A stretch of DNA of 64,000 nucleotides from Deinococcus aquatilis DSM 23025 (GCF_000378445.1 NZ_KB899711.1:1-64000), one strand, 5' to 3'; shown: positions 52,777 through 62,434, numbered from the stretch's first letter. Made by a program: numbers and translations. The notes: a model not told the origin generated them from the sequence alone.

Positions 52777-53558
52777 GCCTGTGCTCCGGCCCAGGCCACG
52801 ACTCTGGCAGCCACCCCTGCCGGATCGAGGGCCACCGTATCCAGCACCAGCGCCCGCTCTGGCGGCAGGGTTCGCAGGAACTGTTCGGCGGCTCGCGGGT
52901 CATAGTTGCGCCGCTCGGACACCACGATTTTCACCTTGGCAAGAATGTCGGCGGCGGTAAAGCCCTCATGGGTCAACGCCGCCAGTTGTTCCAGTTCAGC
53001 GGCTGTGAACACGTCCTGCACGCCCCGGAGTTCACTGAGCATTCGCCCTAAATCCTGCCCGGTGCTGCCTCCGACCTGATCGAAGGCGTCGGCGCGGCCC
53101 AGCAATCGGCGTACCCGTACCAGATCCGGTGCGCCCAGCGCCACGAATCGCCAAGCCGGAAAGTGGCTGGCGGCGTGCTGAACTTCCTCCAGCCCGCGCA
53201 GGCCGTCAAATACAGGTTGCTGACCCCAGTGCCGGGTATCGGCCAAAACGGTGCCCAGCGCGTGGGCCATGCCACCGGGATGCTCGGCGCGGTACTCGGC
53301 GGTCAGGCGAAAGCGTTCTTCGCGGTCAGAGACGGGGCCGCCTGAACGGGGCCAGATCATCACGGCGTCGGTGATTTCGCGGCGGTCCGGCAGAACCTTC
53401 ATTCCCGTAGTTGCCGATTGGAGGACCGTCAGCGCCGTACTCTTGCCCACGCCCGTCACCCCCACCAGCACCGTGAGCGCCATTTCCGAAAGGCGAGCTT
53501 CGTGGGGAGCAGGGTCGGGGGCAGCACGCAAAAAAGGCAGAGTCACAGGCACATTCAC
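52773..53558 (-). CDS. P-loop ATPase/kinase-like protein, unknown
   Basis: A 261-aa soluble protein. Walker A is GVTGVGKST (about 33-41). Later come AVMIWPRSG and a DGLRGLEEV stretch in the place of a Walker B, then a helical region. No transport or helicase domain is visible. It belongs to a poorly described P-loop group and sits just before the epimerase gene, overlapping it by ATGA, so a linked metabolic role is plausible but unproven. Confidence 0.6.
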
Positions 53559-53694
53559 CCTTTCAGGCTAGCGCCCCAGCCTGACCCGGTCCCCGCCGAT
53601 GTAAAGACTGGCACAAGATTGGGTCAAGTGGCCGTAAGTATCCGCCATGCACAGTTGCACTCACCGCTTTCTAGACTCTGAATCGGAGGCAACT

Positions 53695-53829
53695 ATGGCA
53701 AGGTTACAAGGCGAAAAGGGTGGCGGCGGCGGTACGATTCTGCTTGTTATTCTAATTTTGGTGGTGCTGTTCCTGCTGGCCTACTTTCTTTATCTCAAGC
53801 CCCAGGGCATTCTGAATCTCGGTTTTTAA
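53695..53829 (+). CDS. 44-aa single-span membrane protein
   Basis: A very short protein: a basic, Gly-rich cytosolic head (ARLQGEKGGGGG), one membrane helix (about 15-35, TILLVILILVVLFLLAYFLY) and a short tail. GGAGG lies 7 nt before the ATG. It lies 114 nt upstream of the PRC-barrel gene on the same strand and may be co-expressed with it. Confidence 0.65.
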   Translation: MARLQGEKGGGGGTILLVILILVVLFLLAYFLYLKPQGILNLGF

Positions 53830-53943
53830 GGCGTGCTTAGAGGTTTGGCCTGACAGGTTCAGGCTGACCTGATCGCCGTCTTAACGTTTCTGGCCCGGTC
53901 TATTTGGCCCCACCTTCCACGTCTATAGCTTCAGGAGTCCACC

Positions 53944-55644
53944 ATGATTAAAGGCAAAGACATTCTCGGACGCAATATTGTTGCCATCAGCACGGGCGAG
54001 CGCGTCGAAAGCGTGCGCGACGTGATTTTCGACCATCAGGGCAATCAGGTCCTGGGCCTGCTCGTCGATGAAGGCGGCTGGTTCCACGCTGCAAAAGCTG
54101 TGCCCTTCGAAAAAATCCGTTCGTTCGGGGAAGACGTCATCATGATCAGCAGCCCCGATGACGTGACCGGCACGCGCGAGGATGGCCGCCTGTCTGATGC
54201 GCTGAGCAGCGACGTGAGCCTGATCGGGATGACTCTGTTGACCACCGACGGCCAGAACCTCGGCAAGATTGCAGATGTGTTTTTTGATGAAAGTACCGGG
54301 TATGTGGAAGGGTACGAAGCTACGGGTGGCCTGTTTGCTGACCTGAGCAGCGGGAGAACCTTTGTGCCCACGCCTGAAAGCGTGCAGATCGGTACCGACG
54401 CGGCCATCGTGCCCGTCAGTGTGGCCGCCGCCATGCAGGAAAGTGAAGCGGGTGGGTTGCAGGGCGCACTCCAGTCGGCGGGCCAGAGCATCAGTGGCGT
54501 CTACCAGAACGCTGCTGAGGGTGTGAAGGGCGCGTACGAGAACATCTCGGAAGCCACCAAAGAGCGCCAGAAAGAGTACTCGGTGGGCAAGACGGCAGGC
54601 GGCGACATTACGCTGGAAGACGGCACCGTGATCGTGCACAAGGGCGACACCATCACCGAGGAACAGGTCACGGCAGCCGAGGCCGCAGGCAAGTTGGGCG
54701 CACTGGCAACCGCAGCCACGGGCGGCGTGCTGGCCGGAGCGTACGATACGGCCAAGGAGCGCGTGCAGGGCGGCGTGGAAGACATGCGAACTGTCACTGC
54801 CGAGCGCCAACTGGCCTACGTGGTGGGCAAAACCGCTGGCAGCGACGTGACCACCGATACCGGCGAAGTGATCGTGCATAAAGGCGTGACCATTACCCCT
54901 TTCCAGGCTGAACGCGCCCAGCAGACCGGCAAATTGGCTGCGCTGACGGCAGCGGCCACGGGCGGCTCTCTGTCTGACAGCGTGCAGGACCTCCGCGAGC
55001 GCCGGGAAATGGATCCCAACTCGCTGGAAGCCACCATTGGCCGCCGCGTGAAAACCGACGTGCGTGCCCCCAGTGGAAGCCTCGTGGCTGCGCAGGGCCA
55101 GATTGTGACCCCTGCTCTGGCCGAACGTGCCCGTCACCTGAACGCCGAAGCTGCCCTTATTGCGGCGACCACCGGAGCCAAAGCCACATCTGATGAGAAT
55201 GCGGGTGCGGGCGCGGGTGCAGCCCTTGCAGGCGGCGTGGCAAGCGTCAGTGAAGGGGCCAGCAACCTGCTCGACAAGGCCAAGAGCTGGTTTGGCGAGA
55301 AGCGCGAGCAGACTGAAGAAGCCCTGGAAAACCGTCAGCAGGAGGCGCAGGAACAGAAAATCCGCGACGCACTGGGCCGCCCAGTGAACCGCGTGATTCT
55401 GGCCCCCGACGACTCCATCATCCTGAACATCGGTGAGATCGTGACCCATAAGGCCGTGGAAGCGGCCCGCAGCGGCGACGTTCTGGATATCTTGCTGGAC
55501 AGCATCAGCAAGGAAACCGTGACCATCGACCCCCTCAGCGTCCGCCCGCACGAAACTGGATCGGCAGCGTTGGAAGGGCAGGGCGACCTGGGTGAGACAG
55601 GCGCAGCGCCCACCAACACGAACGATCCTCACCGGCCTATGTAA
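53944..55644 (+). CDS. PRC-barrel protein with four internal repeats
   Basis: A 566-aa soluble protein. Two PRC-barrel modules occupy about 1-70 and 88-165 ([44 protein letters not shown], seen in parts). Four repeats of about 50 residues follow at 212-261, 292-341, 363-412 and 475-521. The shared pattern is V/IGK/R..G.D...-x-G..IVHKG-x-ITx-Q/A-A..A....-L.AL..A.TGG, with amphipathic helices between. Gly/Ala-rich linkers precede the third and fourth units. An AGGAG lies before ATG. Such PRC-barrel proteins are general stress proteins in Deinococcus; this one's biochemical role is not known. Confidence 0.75.
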   Translation: MIKGKDILGRNIVAISTGERVESVRDVIFDHQGNQVLGLLVDEGGWFHAAKAVPFEKIRSFGEDVIMISSPDDVTGTREDGRLSDALSSDVSLIGMTLLTTDGQNLGKIADVFFDESTGYVEGYEATGGLFADLSSGRTFVPTPESVQIGTDAAIVPVSVAAAMQESEAGGLQGALQSAGQSISGVYQNAAEGVKGAYENISEATKERQKEYSVGKTAGGDITLEDGTVIVHKGDTITEEQVTAAEAAGKLGALATAATGGVLAGAYDTAKERVQGGVEDMRTVTAERQLAYVVGKTAGSDVTTDTGEVIVHKGVTITPFQAERAQQTGKLAALTAAATGGSLSDSVQDLRERREMDPNSLEATIGRRVKTDVRAPSGSLVAAQGQIVTPALAERARHLNAEAALIAATTGAKATSDENAGAGAGAALAGGVASVSEGASNLLDKAKSWFGEKREQTEEALENRQQEAQEQKIRDALGRPVNRVILAPDDSIILNIGEIVTHKAVEAARSGDVLDILLDSISKETVTIDPLSVRPHETGSAALEGQGDLGETGAAPTNTNDPHRPM

Positions 55645-55688
55645 ACCGGGCCATAGGCGATGGGCCATAAGTCCAGAGCCACAGAGAA

Positions 55689-55733
55689 CAGAGGCAGCCC
55701 ATATTTCAGGCTGCCTCTGTTGTTCTGTTCTTT
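55689..55733 (+). terminator. Terminator of the PRC-barrel gene
   Basis: CAGAGGCAGCC (55689-55699) and GGCTGCCTCTG (55709-55719) form an 11-bp stem with a T-rich tract (TTGTTCTGTTCTTT) after it. GGGCCATAA (55662-55670) and TTATGGCCC (55732-55740) enclose it as a second inverted repeat. Confidence 0.8.
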
Positions 55734-55759
55734 ATGGCCCAAAATCCATAGTCTTGCCT

Positions 55760-57052
55760 TCAGTTCCTGAAGATCACCTCTTCTCGCCCGAACGAACGCC
55801 GCGCAACGAGCGCCAGCACGAATGCTCCCAGCAGATTGGCAGCAATGGCGATCAGGACATTCGGGGCCGTGACAGTGCCGCGTACGGTGTCCAGAATGGC
55901 GAGCATGGAGCCGAACAGCGGGATGGCGTACAGGGCTGGCCCGGTGCTGAGAAAGTCGCTGAATTGCAGCAGCACGGCGGGAATGACGATGGCGAGACTG
56001 AGCGGCGTGACATAGGTCTGGGCTTCCTTGTAGGACCGGGCATAGATGCTGAGGGCAATCAGGACGGCGCTGATAAGCAGGGCTGCGCTGATGGCCGCAC
56101 CGATCAGGGCCACCGCCGCGCCGAAGCCGAGGCTGAGCTGACCCCCAAAGGCCTGCGACAATTCCGCACTGCTGGCCGACTGCCCCCGCTGCAACCAGGC
56201 CGCGACAATGCCGCTGGCGAGAAATCCTATAACGCTGAAGCACGCGCTGGTCAGGGCGGTCAGGGTGGTTGCCAGCAGTTTTCCGGCCACGACTTCACCC
56301 CGCCGCACGGGGGAGACCAGCAGGCTTTCCAGTGTGCCGCGCTCCTTTTCGCCTGCGGTGGCGTCGAGCGCGGTTGCCATTGCCCCGGTCAGAATAAAGT
56401 TCAGCATCAGAAGGGGAATCAGGAAGGCCAGTTGGCCGCTGCGCTGCTGCTGGGGTGGGCTGGCATCGACAGGCTTGATCTGAACAGGCGTGAGGGTGTC
56501 GGCAGTCAGGCCCAGCGCGGTCAGGCGCTCCAACGTCAGCGTGCGGTTGTAGGCGTCTACCGTGTCCTGCACCTTGCCGTAGGCCCCGGTCTGGGCACGC
56601 AGGCTGGTCAGTTTGGCGTAGACCTCCAGTGTGCCGGTGCCGTCGCCTGCGCGGGCAGGAAGGGCAGCAGGCGCACGCAGGGCAGCTTCTACATCACCGT
56701 CTTCCACGGCGCGGCGCGGGTCGGTGATCGTCACGAGCGTCACGCCTGCCCGCAGCACCGAGCCATCGGGCGCTTTTTCATCGCGCTGAAGGGCGGCACG
56801 CAGGGCTGGGGGCAGGGTGCCCACCACCCCGACCTTCTGGCGTTCCTGCTGCTGGCCGCCCACAAATTTGCCCAGCAGTTGCGGCAGCCCCAGCGTAAAC
56901 AGTGGAATCAGCAGCAGCGGAATCAGGACCGTGCCCATCAGGGTGCGGCGGTCACGCAGGGTTGCCAGCAGGTCGCGGACGGCCACGCGCCAGACCATGC
57001 CGGGGCGCAGGGCTTCAGAGCTGCGGCGGGGTGGTAGAGGTTCAGATGACAT
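55760..57052 (-). CDS. ABC-2-type exporter permease (NatB-like)
   Basis: A 430-aa membrane subunit with six helices: one at about 30-50 ([16 protein letters not shown]), then five from about 215 on. The large outer loop lies between helices 1 and 2 (about 60-215). The region [20 protein letters not shown] before helix 3 is a usual coupling segment of ABC-2 permeases. It pairs with the ATPase gene upstream, which it overlaps by 11 nt. The substrate is unknown; NatAB relatives move sodium ions, others move peptides or drugs. Confidence 0.85.
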   Translation of the reverse strand: MSSEPLPPRRSSEALRPGMVWRVAVRDLLATLRDRRTLMGTVLIPLLLIPLFTLGLPQLLGKFVGGQQQERQKVGVVGTLPPALRAALQRDEKAPDGSVLRAGVTLVTITDPRRAVEDGDVEAALRAPAALPARAGDGTGTLEVYAKLTSLRAQTGAYGKVQDTVDAYNRTLTLERLTALGLTADTLTPVQIKPVDASPPQQQRSGQLAFLIPLLMLNFILTGAMATALDATAGEKERGTLESLLVSPVRRGEVVAGKLLATTLTALTSACFSVIGFLASGIVAAWLQRGQSASSAELSQAFGGQLSLGFGAAVALIGAAISAALLISAVLIALSIYARSYKEAQTYVTPLSLAIVIPAVLLQFSDFLSTGPALYAIPLFGSMLAILDTVRGTVTAPNVLIAIAANLLGAFVLALVARRSFGREEVIFRN

Positions 57053-57788
57053 GGGCGGCTTCCTCCCTGGGTGTACCACGCAGAAGTGCGAAAAAAGCCC
57101 GTTCCAGATTGCGTTCCCCGGTGCGGGACAGAATGCCCTGCAAAGTATCTACGGTCACCAGTTTTCCTTCGTGCAAGATTGCCATCCGGTCACAGACCTC
57201 CTCGGCCTCGCTCATGACGTGGGTGGAATACACGGTCAGGCGGCCCGGAGCGCGGGTAGCGGCCACGAAATCCAGCAGGGTACGCCGCGCAAAAATATCG
57301 AGGCCGCTGGACGCCTCATCCAGAATCAACACGGCGGGATCGTGGATCACGGCACGCGCGATCACGACTTTCTGGCGCATCCCGGTGCTGTATTCGCCTG
57401 CCCGGACATCCAGCGTGCGGCCCAGTTCCAGGCGCGTATCGAGTTCGGCAATGCGGGCATCGGTCTGGCTGCGGCTCATGCCGTACAGCCCCGCAAAAGA
57501 GCGCAGTACCTCGCGGCCAGTCAGGCGGGCGGGCAGGCCCATGCCCCCGTTGACTACCCCCACCACACGCCGTACTGCTTCGGGATCGCGCTGCACGTCG
57601 TGGCCCGCCACCCTTGCAGTGCCCGAGGTGGGCGTGAGTAGAGTCGCCAGCAACCGGAGCAGCGTCGTTTTGCCTGCCCCGTTCGGTCCCAGCAGCCCGA
57701 AGACCTCGCCCTCATGGGCAGAGAGGGTCACATCCGAGAGAGCCGTGTGTTTTCCGTATGTTTTGGTGAGGTTCTGAATCTCAAGCAT
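57042..57788 (-). CDS. ABC transporter ATPase (NatA-like)
   Basis: A 248-aa single nucleotide-binding domain. Walker A is GPNGAGKTT (about 34-42), signature YSTGMRQK (in place of LSGGQ), Walker [14 protein letters not shown], and His in [12 protein letters not shown]. The start MLEIQNL is chosen; the long in-frame extension to 57902 covers the Xre gene. The Xre stop overlaps its start by 8 nt, giving a regulator-ATPase-permease unit. Confidence 0.92.
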   Translation of the reverse strand: MLEIQNLTKTYGKHTALSDVTLSAHEGEVFGLLGPNGAGKTTLLRLLATLLTPTSGTARVAGHDVQRDPEAVRRVVGVVNGGMGLPARLTGREVLRSFAGLYGMSRSQTDARIAELDTRLELGRTLDVRAGEYSTGMRQKVVIARAVIHDPAVLILDEASSGLDIFARRTLLDFVAATRAPGRLTVYSTHVMSEAEEVCDRMAILHEGKLVTVDTLQGILSRTGERNLERAFFALLRGTPREEAAHVI

Positions 57789-57993
57789 GGTCTTGTCCTC
57801 CTTCTGGATCGCTGAAAATCTCCTCGATAGGCCGCCCGAAGACCCGTGCCAGGCGAAAGGCGAGGGGCAAACTGGGGTCATATCGGCCCGTTTCCAGCGC
57901 ATTTACGGTCTGACGGCTCACGTCCAGCGCGGCGGCAAGGTCGGCCTGAGTCCATTGACGCTCGGCCCGCAGGACCCGGATTCTGTTGTCCAT
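57781..57993 (-). CDS. Xre-family helix-turn-helix regulator
   Basis: A 70-aa protein made of little more than one HTH: IRVLRAERQWTQADLAAALDVSRQTVNALETGRYDPSLPLAFRLARVF (in parts, about 5-52). It overlaps the ABC ATPase gene by 8 nt. It probably controls its own operon. A binding site may lie upstream of the 143-aa membrane gene, where TGTCAAG/CTTGACA half-sites recur. Confidence 0.85.
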   Translation of the reverse strand: MDNRIRVLRAERQWTQADLAAALDVSRQTVNALETGRYDPSLPLAFRLARVFGRPIEEIFSDPEGGQDHA

Positions 57994-58205
57994 ACCCGCC
58001 GCCTACCCGCGTGCGTCGCGGCGGTACAGGGAGGCAGTCGCGGCATAAAACGTCGGGAGAGTGGCGCTCCGGGCAAGGGACTGCCAACAGACCGATGGAC
58101 GAATGTTCGTGAAAAGAGAATCTGTGCCCAGTGCGCCGGAAATAGTCCAATCCATCAGGCCAGTCACCGAAACCATCCCATAGCTGGGGCTAACGCCACC
58201 GCCCC

Positions 58206-58637
58206 TCATCTGCCCCGCCCATCCCGTGCTGCCAGCGTGCAGCCGACCACGCCCCAGACGGTCATTCCGGCCAGATAAAGCACCCAGGGGGGCGTGTGAA
58301 AGTCCAGCATCGCCTCCAACGAGATGAGCATTCCGGCCAGTACCATGACCACCAGGAAGGCGATGCTGGCAGCGCGGGCATGGAGTTGCCGCCCATATTC
58401 GTCCATCTGCCGGATACTTAGCACGGTCATGACGGCAAAAAAGAGGGGCAGGGCTGCCAGCACGCCTGCGCCCAGGCCAGTGAAAACAGGAAGGTTCCGT
58501 GCCCGCCCGATGGCAGCGGCGATAGCGCCCAACAGGGCAACGCCGCCACCACCCCAGCCCATCCACAAGCTCAATCTGCTGACTCGGCGTTCCCGCGGTG
58601 TGGATTGAAATGGACCTTGAGAGTGAATCGGATTCAT
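58206..58637 (-). CDS. Membrane protein of unknown function upstream of the Xre/ABC unit
   Basis: A 143-aa protein with four hydrophobic segments: about 27-45, 58-75, 90-110 and 116-135. No family recognised with confidence. The start MNPIHS is chosen because GGAGG lies 7 nt upstream; a longer frame starts at 58655. The Shine-Dalgarno lies in the loop of an 8-bp palindrome (58636-58655). A near-consensus promoter is directly upstream. It is followed by the Xre and ABC genes after a 212-nt gap in which I see no convincing gene, although an open frame of 57 codons ends at 58003. Confidence 0.6.
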   Translation of the reverse strand: MNPIHSQGPFQSTPRERRVSRLSLWMGWGGGGVALLGAIAAAIGRARNLPVFTGLGAGVLAALPLFFAVMTVLSIRQMDEYGRQLHARAASIAFLVVMVLAGMLISLEAMLDFHTPPWVLYLAGMTVWGVVGCTLAARDGRGR

Positions 58638-58655
58638 GTCAAGCCTCCTTGACAT
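58636..58655 (-). promoter_or_regulatory. Palindrome enclosing the Shine-Dalgarno
   Basis: On the minus strand ATGTCAAG-GAGG-CTTGACAT is a perfect 8-4-8 inverted repeat. The loop GAGG is the heart of the GGAGG ribosome site and the AT of the ATG start lies in the right arm. In RNA it would hide the start region; in DNA it could be a repressor site. A further copy of CTTGAC/GTCAAG lies in the promoter (58671-58686). Confidence 0.65.
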
Positions 58656-58657
58656 CG

Positions 58658-58686
58658 AGAGTAAAGTGAGCTTGACTTCGTGTCAA
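58658..58686 (-). promoter_or_regulatory. Sigma70-like promoter of the 143-aa membrane gene
   Basis: On the minus strand TTGACA (58686-58681) and TACTCT (58663-58658) are separated by exactly 17 nt. The -35 box is part of the inverted pair CTTGAC-ACGAA-GTCAAG. Confidence 0.7.
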
Positions 58687-59156
58687 GTGTCTTTTACATA
58701 AGATGGCGTTTGGGCATTTGTTAAGCTTCGGGTCAGATGACGTGCAAAGGCGAGATGGCCTACGTTTCGTGGGGACTTAAACCGTTTAAGATGCGCCACC
58801 TTTTGTACGCGGCATTGCTGATTGGTGCCGATGCTGAAGGCCAACTTGCCTTTCGCTCATCCAATATGAGAGCGTACCTGTTACAATAGGAAAGTTGAGC
58901 TTGGCGACGTTCTTGTACTTGGTTCAAGATTGTCACGAAGTCCCTGGTCTCCCTGGCCCTGCTCTCTGGCACATCGTCTGCTGGCCCATGATCTGAAAGT
59001 TATTGTCTGTGCTGGGCCGTGAGTTTAAACCACCTGACCAAACGACTGAGTTTCGACCAATAAGTTTTCATTTCAGTGCCATTCATCGTTGACAAGCAGT
59101 TCCTAGAAATTGCTTCCCTGCTGCGGCGTTTCCGCAGTATCTCTGGAGGAGAGTGC
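58687..59156. other. Intergenic region, AT-richer, no convincing gene
   Basis: About 470 bases with lower GC than the flanks. A frame of 50 codons on the plus strand (58737-58889, ending NMRAYLLQ) and one of 70 on the minus strand (58972-58760) exist, but neither has a ribosome site or a known match. The right end holds the GGAGGAG site of the two-winged-helix gene. It may be a remnant of transferred DNA. Confidence 0.4.
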
Positions 59157-59663
59157 ATGTTTAACCCCCCTACCCTGGAAGACCTGCAAGAAACCCGCCG
59201 CGCCAATGAAAAGCTGGTGCTCAAAGCCCTCGAAAGCAAGCCTGAGTGGGTGGAAACCGAACTGGCCAAGACGACCAGCTTGGCCTTGTCTCACCTCCGC
59301 GCCGCGCTGGCGAGCCTGTTGGATCAGGGCCGCGTGCGTCGCCTGCCCGGAACCGGAACCCGTGCCGTGTACGGCCTGGCTGACCCTGGCTTGGCCGACG
59401 TGCCTGCCACGCCCCTGACCAGCGACGCCAAGAAAGTCCGCGATTATCTGGAAGGCCGCGCCGACAGCGCCCTGTACATGAGCGACCAGCTCCGTATGAC
59501 CCGTGAAGACGTGATGACGGCCCTCAGCCTGCTGAACGCACACGGCATGATCACCTGCACCTTCGTGGGCAGCCTCGTGATTTTCCGTCTGAAGGAAACG
59601 CAGGCGCTGGGCCAGGAGCAGGCCGTTCCTGCGCCTACCACCAAGAAAAAGCAAGTCGCTTAA
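59157..59663 (+). CDS. Protein with two winged-helix-like modules
   Basis: A 168-aa soluble protein. Module 1 (about 8-75) has [23 protein letters not shown], then [30 protein letters not shown] (in parts), a typical winged helix with wing. Module 2 (about 88-145) has [40 protein letters not shown] (in parts). The tail is Lys-rich. It is probably a DNA-binding regulator; the target is unknown. ATG follows GGAGGAG. It is alone on its strand. Confidence 0.65.
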   Translation: MFNPPTLEDLQETRRANEKLVLKALESKPEWVETELAKTTSLALSHLRAALASLLDQGRVRRLPGTGTRAVYGLADPGLADVPATPLTSDAKKVRDYLEGRADSALYMSDQLRMTREDVMTALSLLNAHGMITCTFVGSLVIFRLKETQALGQEQAVPAPTTKKKQVA

Positions 59664-59761
59664 ACCGGTTTCAGTTAAATCAGTTCCGGAAGTTGCCGCG
59701 TCCTCCCCTGTGGAAGCGCGGCAACTTCGCCTTTTGCTCAGCCCTGTTCACACTCTGCCCC

Positions 59762-59767
59762 TACACT
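59762..59767 (+). promoter_or_regulatory. -10 box of a probable leaderless transcript (lipoprotein)
   Basis: TACACT ends 6 nt before the ATG at 59774. Confidence 0.5.
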
Positions 59768-59773
59768 GGCTCC

Positions 59774-60157
59774 ATGCTCTCCCGCTCCTTTGCTCTGGCT
59801 GCGGCCCTGACGCTGTTGGCTCCGGCCCTCGGCGGTTGCCGTTACAACTTCGTGCCCCTCATTCCGCCTGAGGTGAAGGTGGATTTTCCGGCGCGGATTA
59901 CGGGGGCGGCCCTGACCCGTAGCGGCGAACGGTTGACCCTGCAGGCCGCTTTGGAAGGGCGGTTCGATCCCGGTTATCTGAGTGTGGTGTGGTTTGACGG
60001 TGGCCGCGAATTGGGCCGCGACAGCGTGTATCTGGACGCTGAAACCCGCAAGGCCAGCTTTGTCCTGACGGCCCCCGATCCGGGCGCTTACCGTGCACTC
60101 CTGTCTTTTGGAGGCAATGTGCTGCGGCAGGTGGAATTGTATGAGGTGCAGCCATGA
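59774..60157 (+). CDS. Small lipoprotein, beta-rich
   Basis: A 127-aa lipoprotein. The signal peptide ends in the lipobox ALGGC (Cys near 22). The rest is an Ig-like beta domain: [69 protein letters not shown] (seen in parts). The start is set by the -10 box 6 nt upstream; an extension to 59693 is rejected. It overlaps the pyrophosphatase-like gene by ATGA. Confidence 0.65.
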   Translation: MLSRSFALAAALTLLAPALGGCRYNFVPLIPPEVKVDFPARITGAALTRSGERLTLQAALEGRFDPGYLSVVWFDGGRELGRDSVYLDAETRKASFVLTAPDPGAYRALLSFGGNVLRQVELYEVQP

Positions 60158-60564
60158 CGCCCCATGAGCAGGAATGGCTTGGCGTGGTCGAATGGAGCGC
60201 GGGCACCCGCGAGCGCCTGATCTGGCGTGCCGGAAGGCTGGAACCCTACCGCACCGAACCTCTGCCCGCGCCCGTCAATTACGGTTGCCTGCCCGGTACC
60301 TTCAATCCTGCCGACGCTGCCGAGGTGGATGCCGTGTGGCTTGGGGTTCCTCTGGCGGTGGGCACGCAGATCACGGCCCGTCCCACTGGCCTGCTGCACC
60401 TGGCCGACAACGATCACAAGGTCATTTTCGGCACCCTGGAAGAAGGAGCTAGGGAGCTGCTGGCGTGGTTTCCGGCAGGCCGGGGGGCGACGTTGCTGGG
60501 GCCGCAGCAGGCACAAGACTGGCTGGAATCGCTGGTTGCTGCGCCTTCCAGTCCTGTGCCATAG
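60154..60564 (+). CDS. Inorganic pyrophosphatase-like protein, probably degenerate
   Basis: A 136-aa protein whose centre matches soluble inorganic pyrophosphatase: NYGCLPGTF (about 42-50), then [15 protein letters not shown], and [19 protein letters not shown] (about 75-93). The DGDPxDV metal loop is replaced by [11 protein letters not shown], so two of the usual Asp residues are changed. The length is short (family near 175). It may bind phosphate or a nucleotide instead of cleaving pyrophosphate. The ATG overlaps the lipoprotein stop. Its last 116 nt overlap the convergent lipoprotein gene. Confidence 0.6.
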   Translation: MTPHEQEWLGVVEWSAGTRERLIWRAGRLEPYRTEPLPAPVNYGCLPGTFNPADAAEVDAVWLGVPLAVGTQITARPTGLLHLADNDHKVIFGTLEEGARELLAWFPAGRGATLLGPQQAQDWLESLVAAPSSPVP

Positions 60565-61429
60565 GGCGAATTCGGGCCAGCACCCAGTTCAGTGCGTCGC
60601 TGCCCGGATAGGACACGGCGCTGTGATCCTCACGGGCTGACACGTAGGTCTGGATCCCTGCCGCGCTGCCGTCCAGGCGGGCATTGCGCGACAGATCGAA
60701 GAGGTAGTTGATCAGCAGGCCGCTGCCGTTCGTGCGGGCAGGGAGGCGCTTGCTCTGGACTTCCAGATTGACGGCCACATTGGGCCACACCACGTCCTTG
60801 GAAATCAGTGAACCTCTTGCCAGCAGGGGTACGCCCGGCACACTCAGGCTGTCGCAGGCGCTGATGGCACTGGGAAGGCCGTCCGGCGGCACTGGAAGCC
60901 CACGTATTCCCGCCGCGTGGTCGGCCCGCCAGGCAGTACAGATGCCGTCCAGATCGATCTGAAGCGCAAACGTCACCTCTGGATAGACGCGGGTGAGGTA
61001 ATGCAGCCACGCTACCCCCTGCGAGTGCCCCAGCAGAACCACGCGTGGCGGCGTCGGCCCCTTCAGCCAACCGTTCTTCAGGCGCTCGAAGTCGGCCAGC
61101 AGTGCGCCGAAGCCCCGTTGGGGAGCTTGCACCTGCAACGAATCGAACTGTACCGCCGCATTGCTGGCGTATCCGGCCACCTGCACGGTGAGGCCTGCCG
61201 CCGCCACTGCATCGGCAACCGCGTCCAGGGTTCCCCGAGAACTCAGATAATCCCAGTTGTCGCGCGGAGCCGAGCAGGGCGGCCCGCAGCGACCCGAGAC
61301 GCTCAGGATAACCACGTCCGGTGGGGGGCCAGCCAGATTCAGGGCCGCACTTCGCCCGGTGTGCACCGTGATAGGCGCACAGGCAGACAGGAGAAGCAGC
61401 AGGAAGAAGAAACGCAGGAGAACAAACAT
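60449..61429 (-). CDS. Exported lipoprotein of alpha/beta-hydrolase type
   Basis: A 326-aa exported protein. A very hydrophobic signal ([16 protein letters not shown]) ends in a lipobox Cys near 17. The nucleophile elbow GHSQG (near 156) and a later [10 protein letters not shown] strand suggest an alpha/beta hydrolase; a likely His is in REDHSAV near the end. The C-terminal 40 residues are Ala/Pro-rich and run over the 3' end of the convergent pyrophosphatase-like gene. Substrate unknown. Confidence 0.65.
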   Translation of the reverse strand: MFVLLRFFFLLLLLSACAPITVHTGRSAALNLAGPPPDVVILSVSGRCGPPCSAPRDNWDYLSSRGTLDAVADAVAAAGLTVQVAGYASNAAVQFDSLQVQAPQRGFGALLADFERLKNGWLKGPTPPRVVLLGHSQGVAWLHYLTRVYPEVTFALQIDLDGICTAWRADHAAGIRGLPVPPDGLPSAISACDSLSVPGVPLLARGSLISKDVVWPNVAVNLEVQSKRLPARTNGSGLLINYLFDLSRNARLDGSAAGIQTYVSAREDHSAVSYPGSDALNWVLARIRPMAQDWKAQQPAIPASLVPAAAPATSPPGLPETTPAAP

Positions 61430-61600
61430 TCCGAACCAGTGTACGAGCAGGCAGGTTGGCTGGGGTCAGGCAGGAGAGGAGTGAGGGGTTGCGCTCAGAT
61501 GAACTGTGTTGTCCTGAATTGCCCTGGAAAGGCTTATCAGGCGGCCCCCTCTGCTTTCCGTAACACCCTCCCACCCGCTGTCAGGACATATCGGCCTGTT

Positions 61601-61676
61601 CGTACCAAATAGCGAGACTCCGCGAGAATCATCCGACCCGCAGAGCTGTGCAGCAGAGCGAGGGACAAACGGTACG
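61601..61676. repeat. Dispersed non-coding element, copy C
   Basis: The core CCCGCAGAGCTGTGCAGCAG (61637-61656) matches the cores at 41921 and 47609. CGTACC (61601-61606) and GGTACG (61671-61676) flank it as a short inverted repeat. It lies between the lipoprotein gene and the response regulator, in a gap where no gene is supported. Confidence 0.45.
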
Positions 61677-61726
61677 GGTTGGCGACGATGGACGACCCTG
61701 TCGGCGTTTTCCCGGATGTTCGGGAA

Positions 61727-62434
61727 TCAAGACAAGTCCGTCTCAGTCGCCGTGTCTCCCGATGCCCGGTAAAGTTTGGCAGGCCGCCCTGCCAGCCCGT
61801 ACTGATGATCCAGCTGAGCACGGCCAACCCGCACCAGATGTTCCAGATACCGCCAGGCAGTCACGCGGCTCAGGGCCACGCGGTCTCCTATTTCTTCTGC
61901 GCTGGTGGGCCGTCCCGTCACTTCCAGCGCCAGATAGACCCGTTCCAGCGTGTGTGGGTCGATGCCGCGTGGCAGGGCTTCGGCAGTGCTCGCGCTGATG
62001 CCCAGCAGGCGATCCAGACTGGCCTGATCCAGCCGGGGTGCAGGGGCGGCGGCGGGCGTATGGCGGGCGCGGTGGCGGGCCACCAGTTCGGCCAATCTTG
62101 CCCCCGTAAACGGCTTGATCAGGTAGTCGAAAGCGCCGTGCGCCAACGCCGTGCGGACACTGAATTCATCATCGGCGGCGGTAATCAGGGCGATGTCTGT
62201 GGTGCGGCCCTGCGTGCGCCAGTGCCTCAGCAGCCCCAGGCCACTGCCGTCGGGCAGATGGACATCCAGCAAGATGAGATCGGGGGAGAGGGCCTGTGCC
62301 AGTGCGTCACCCTGGGCGCAGGTGGCGGCGCTGCCCACCACATGCACGTCTGGATCGCGCTCCAGCAGATCCCGGTTCACGCGGGCTACCCGCAGATCAT
62401 CCTCGACCAGCAGCACCCGCACCCGCGCACTCAT
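61727..62434 (-). CDS. Response regulator of the CitB/DcuR family
   Basis: A 235-aa two-component regulator. The receiver domain (about 1-120) has the acidic pair EDD (11-13), phospho-acceptor Asp57 in [11 protein letters not shown], and Lys in IKPF near 107. The C-terminal part (about 150-225) is a winged or helix-turn-helix unit: [25 protein letters not shown] (in parts). The family acts with CitA/DcuS-type sensors on C4-dicarboxylate or citrate uptake genes. The ATG overlaps the kinase stop (ATGA). Confidence 0.85.
   Translation of the reverse strand: MSARVRVLLVEDDLRVARVNRDLLERDPDVHVVGSAATCAQGDALAQALSPDLILLDVHLPDGSGLGLLRHWRTQGRTTDIALITAADDEFSVRTALAHGAFDYLIKPFTGARLAELVARHRARHTPAAAPAPRLDQASLDRLLGISASTAEALPRGIDPHTLERVYLALEVTGRPTSAEEIGDRVALSRVTAWRYLEHLVRVGRAQLDHQYGLAGRPAKLYRASGDTATETDLS

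Noticed and set aside
53923..55668. 581-codon open frame on the minus strand
   Set aside because: It is antisense to the PRC-barrel gene. The His/Gly-rich sequence reflects the repeats on the other strand.
58003..58205. Possible small gene between the 143-aa membrane gene and the Xre gene
   Set aside because: A 57-codon frame exists, but it has no Shine-Dalgarno and no recognisable family, so it is only mentioned in the neighbour's entry.
58737..58889. 50-codon plus-strand frame ending NMRAYLLQ
   Set aside because: It reads somewhat like protein but has no ribosome site or promoter and no match I can name; left as part of an unassigned intergenic stretch.
61537..61827. 96-codon frame on the minus strand covering repeat copy C
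   Set aside because: It overlaps the end of the response regulator, and its upstream half is the repeat element; no ribosome site.
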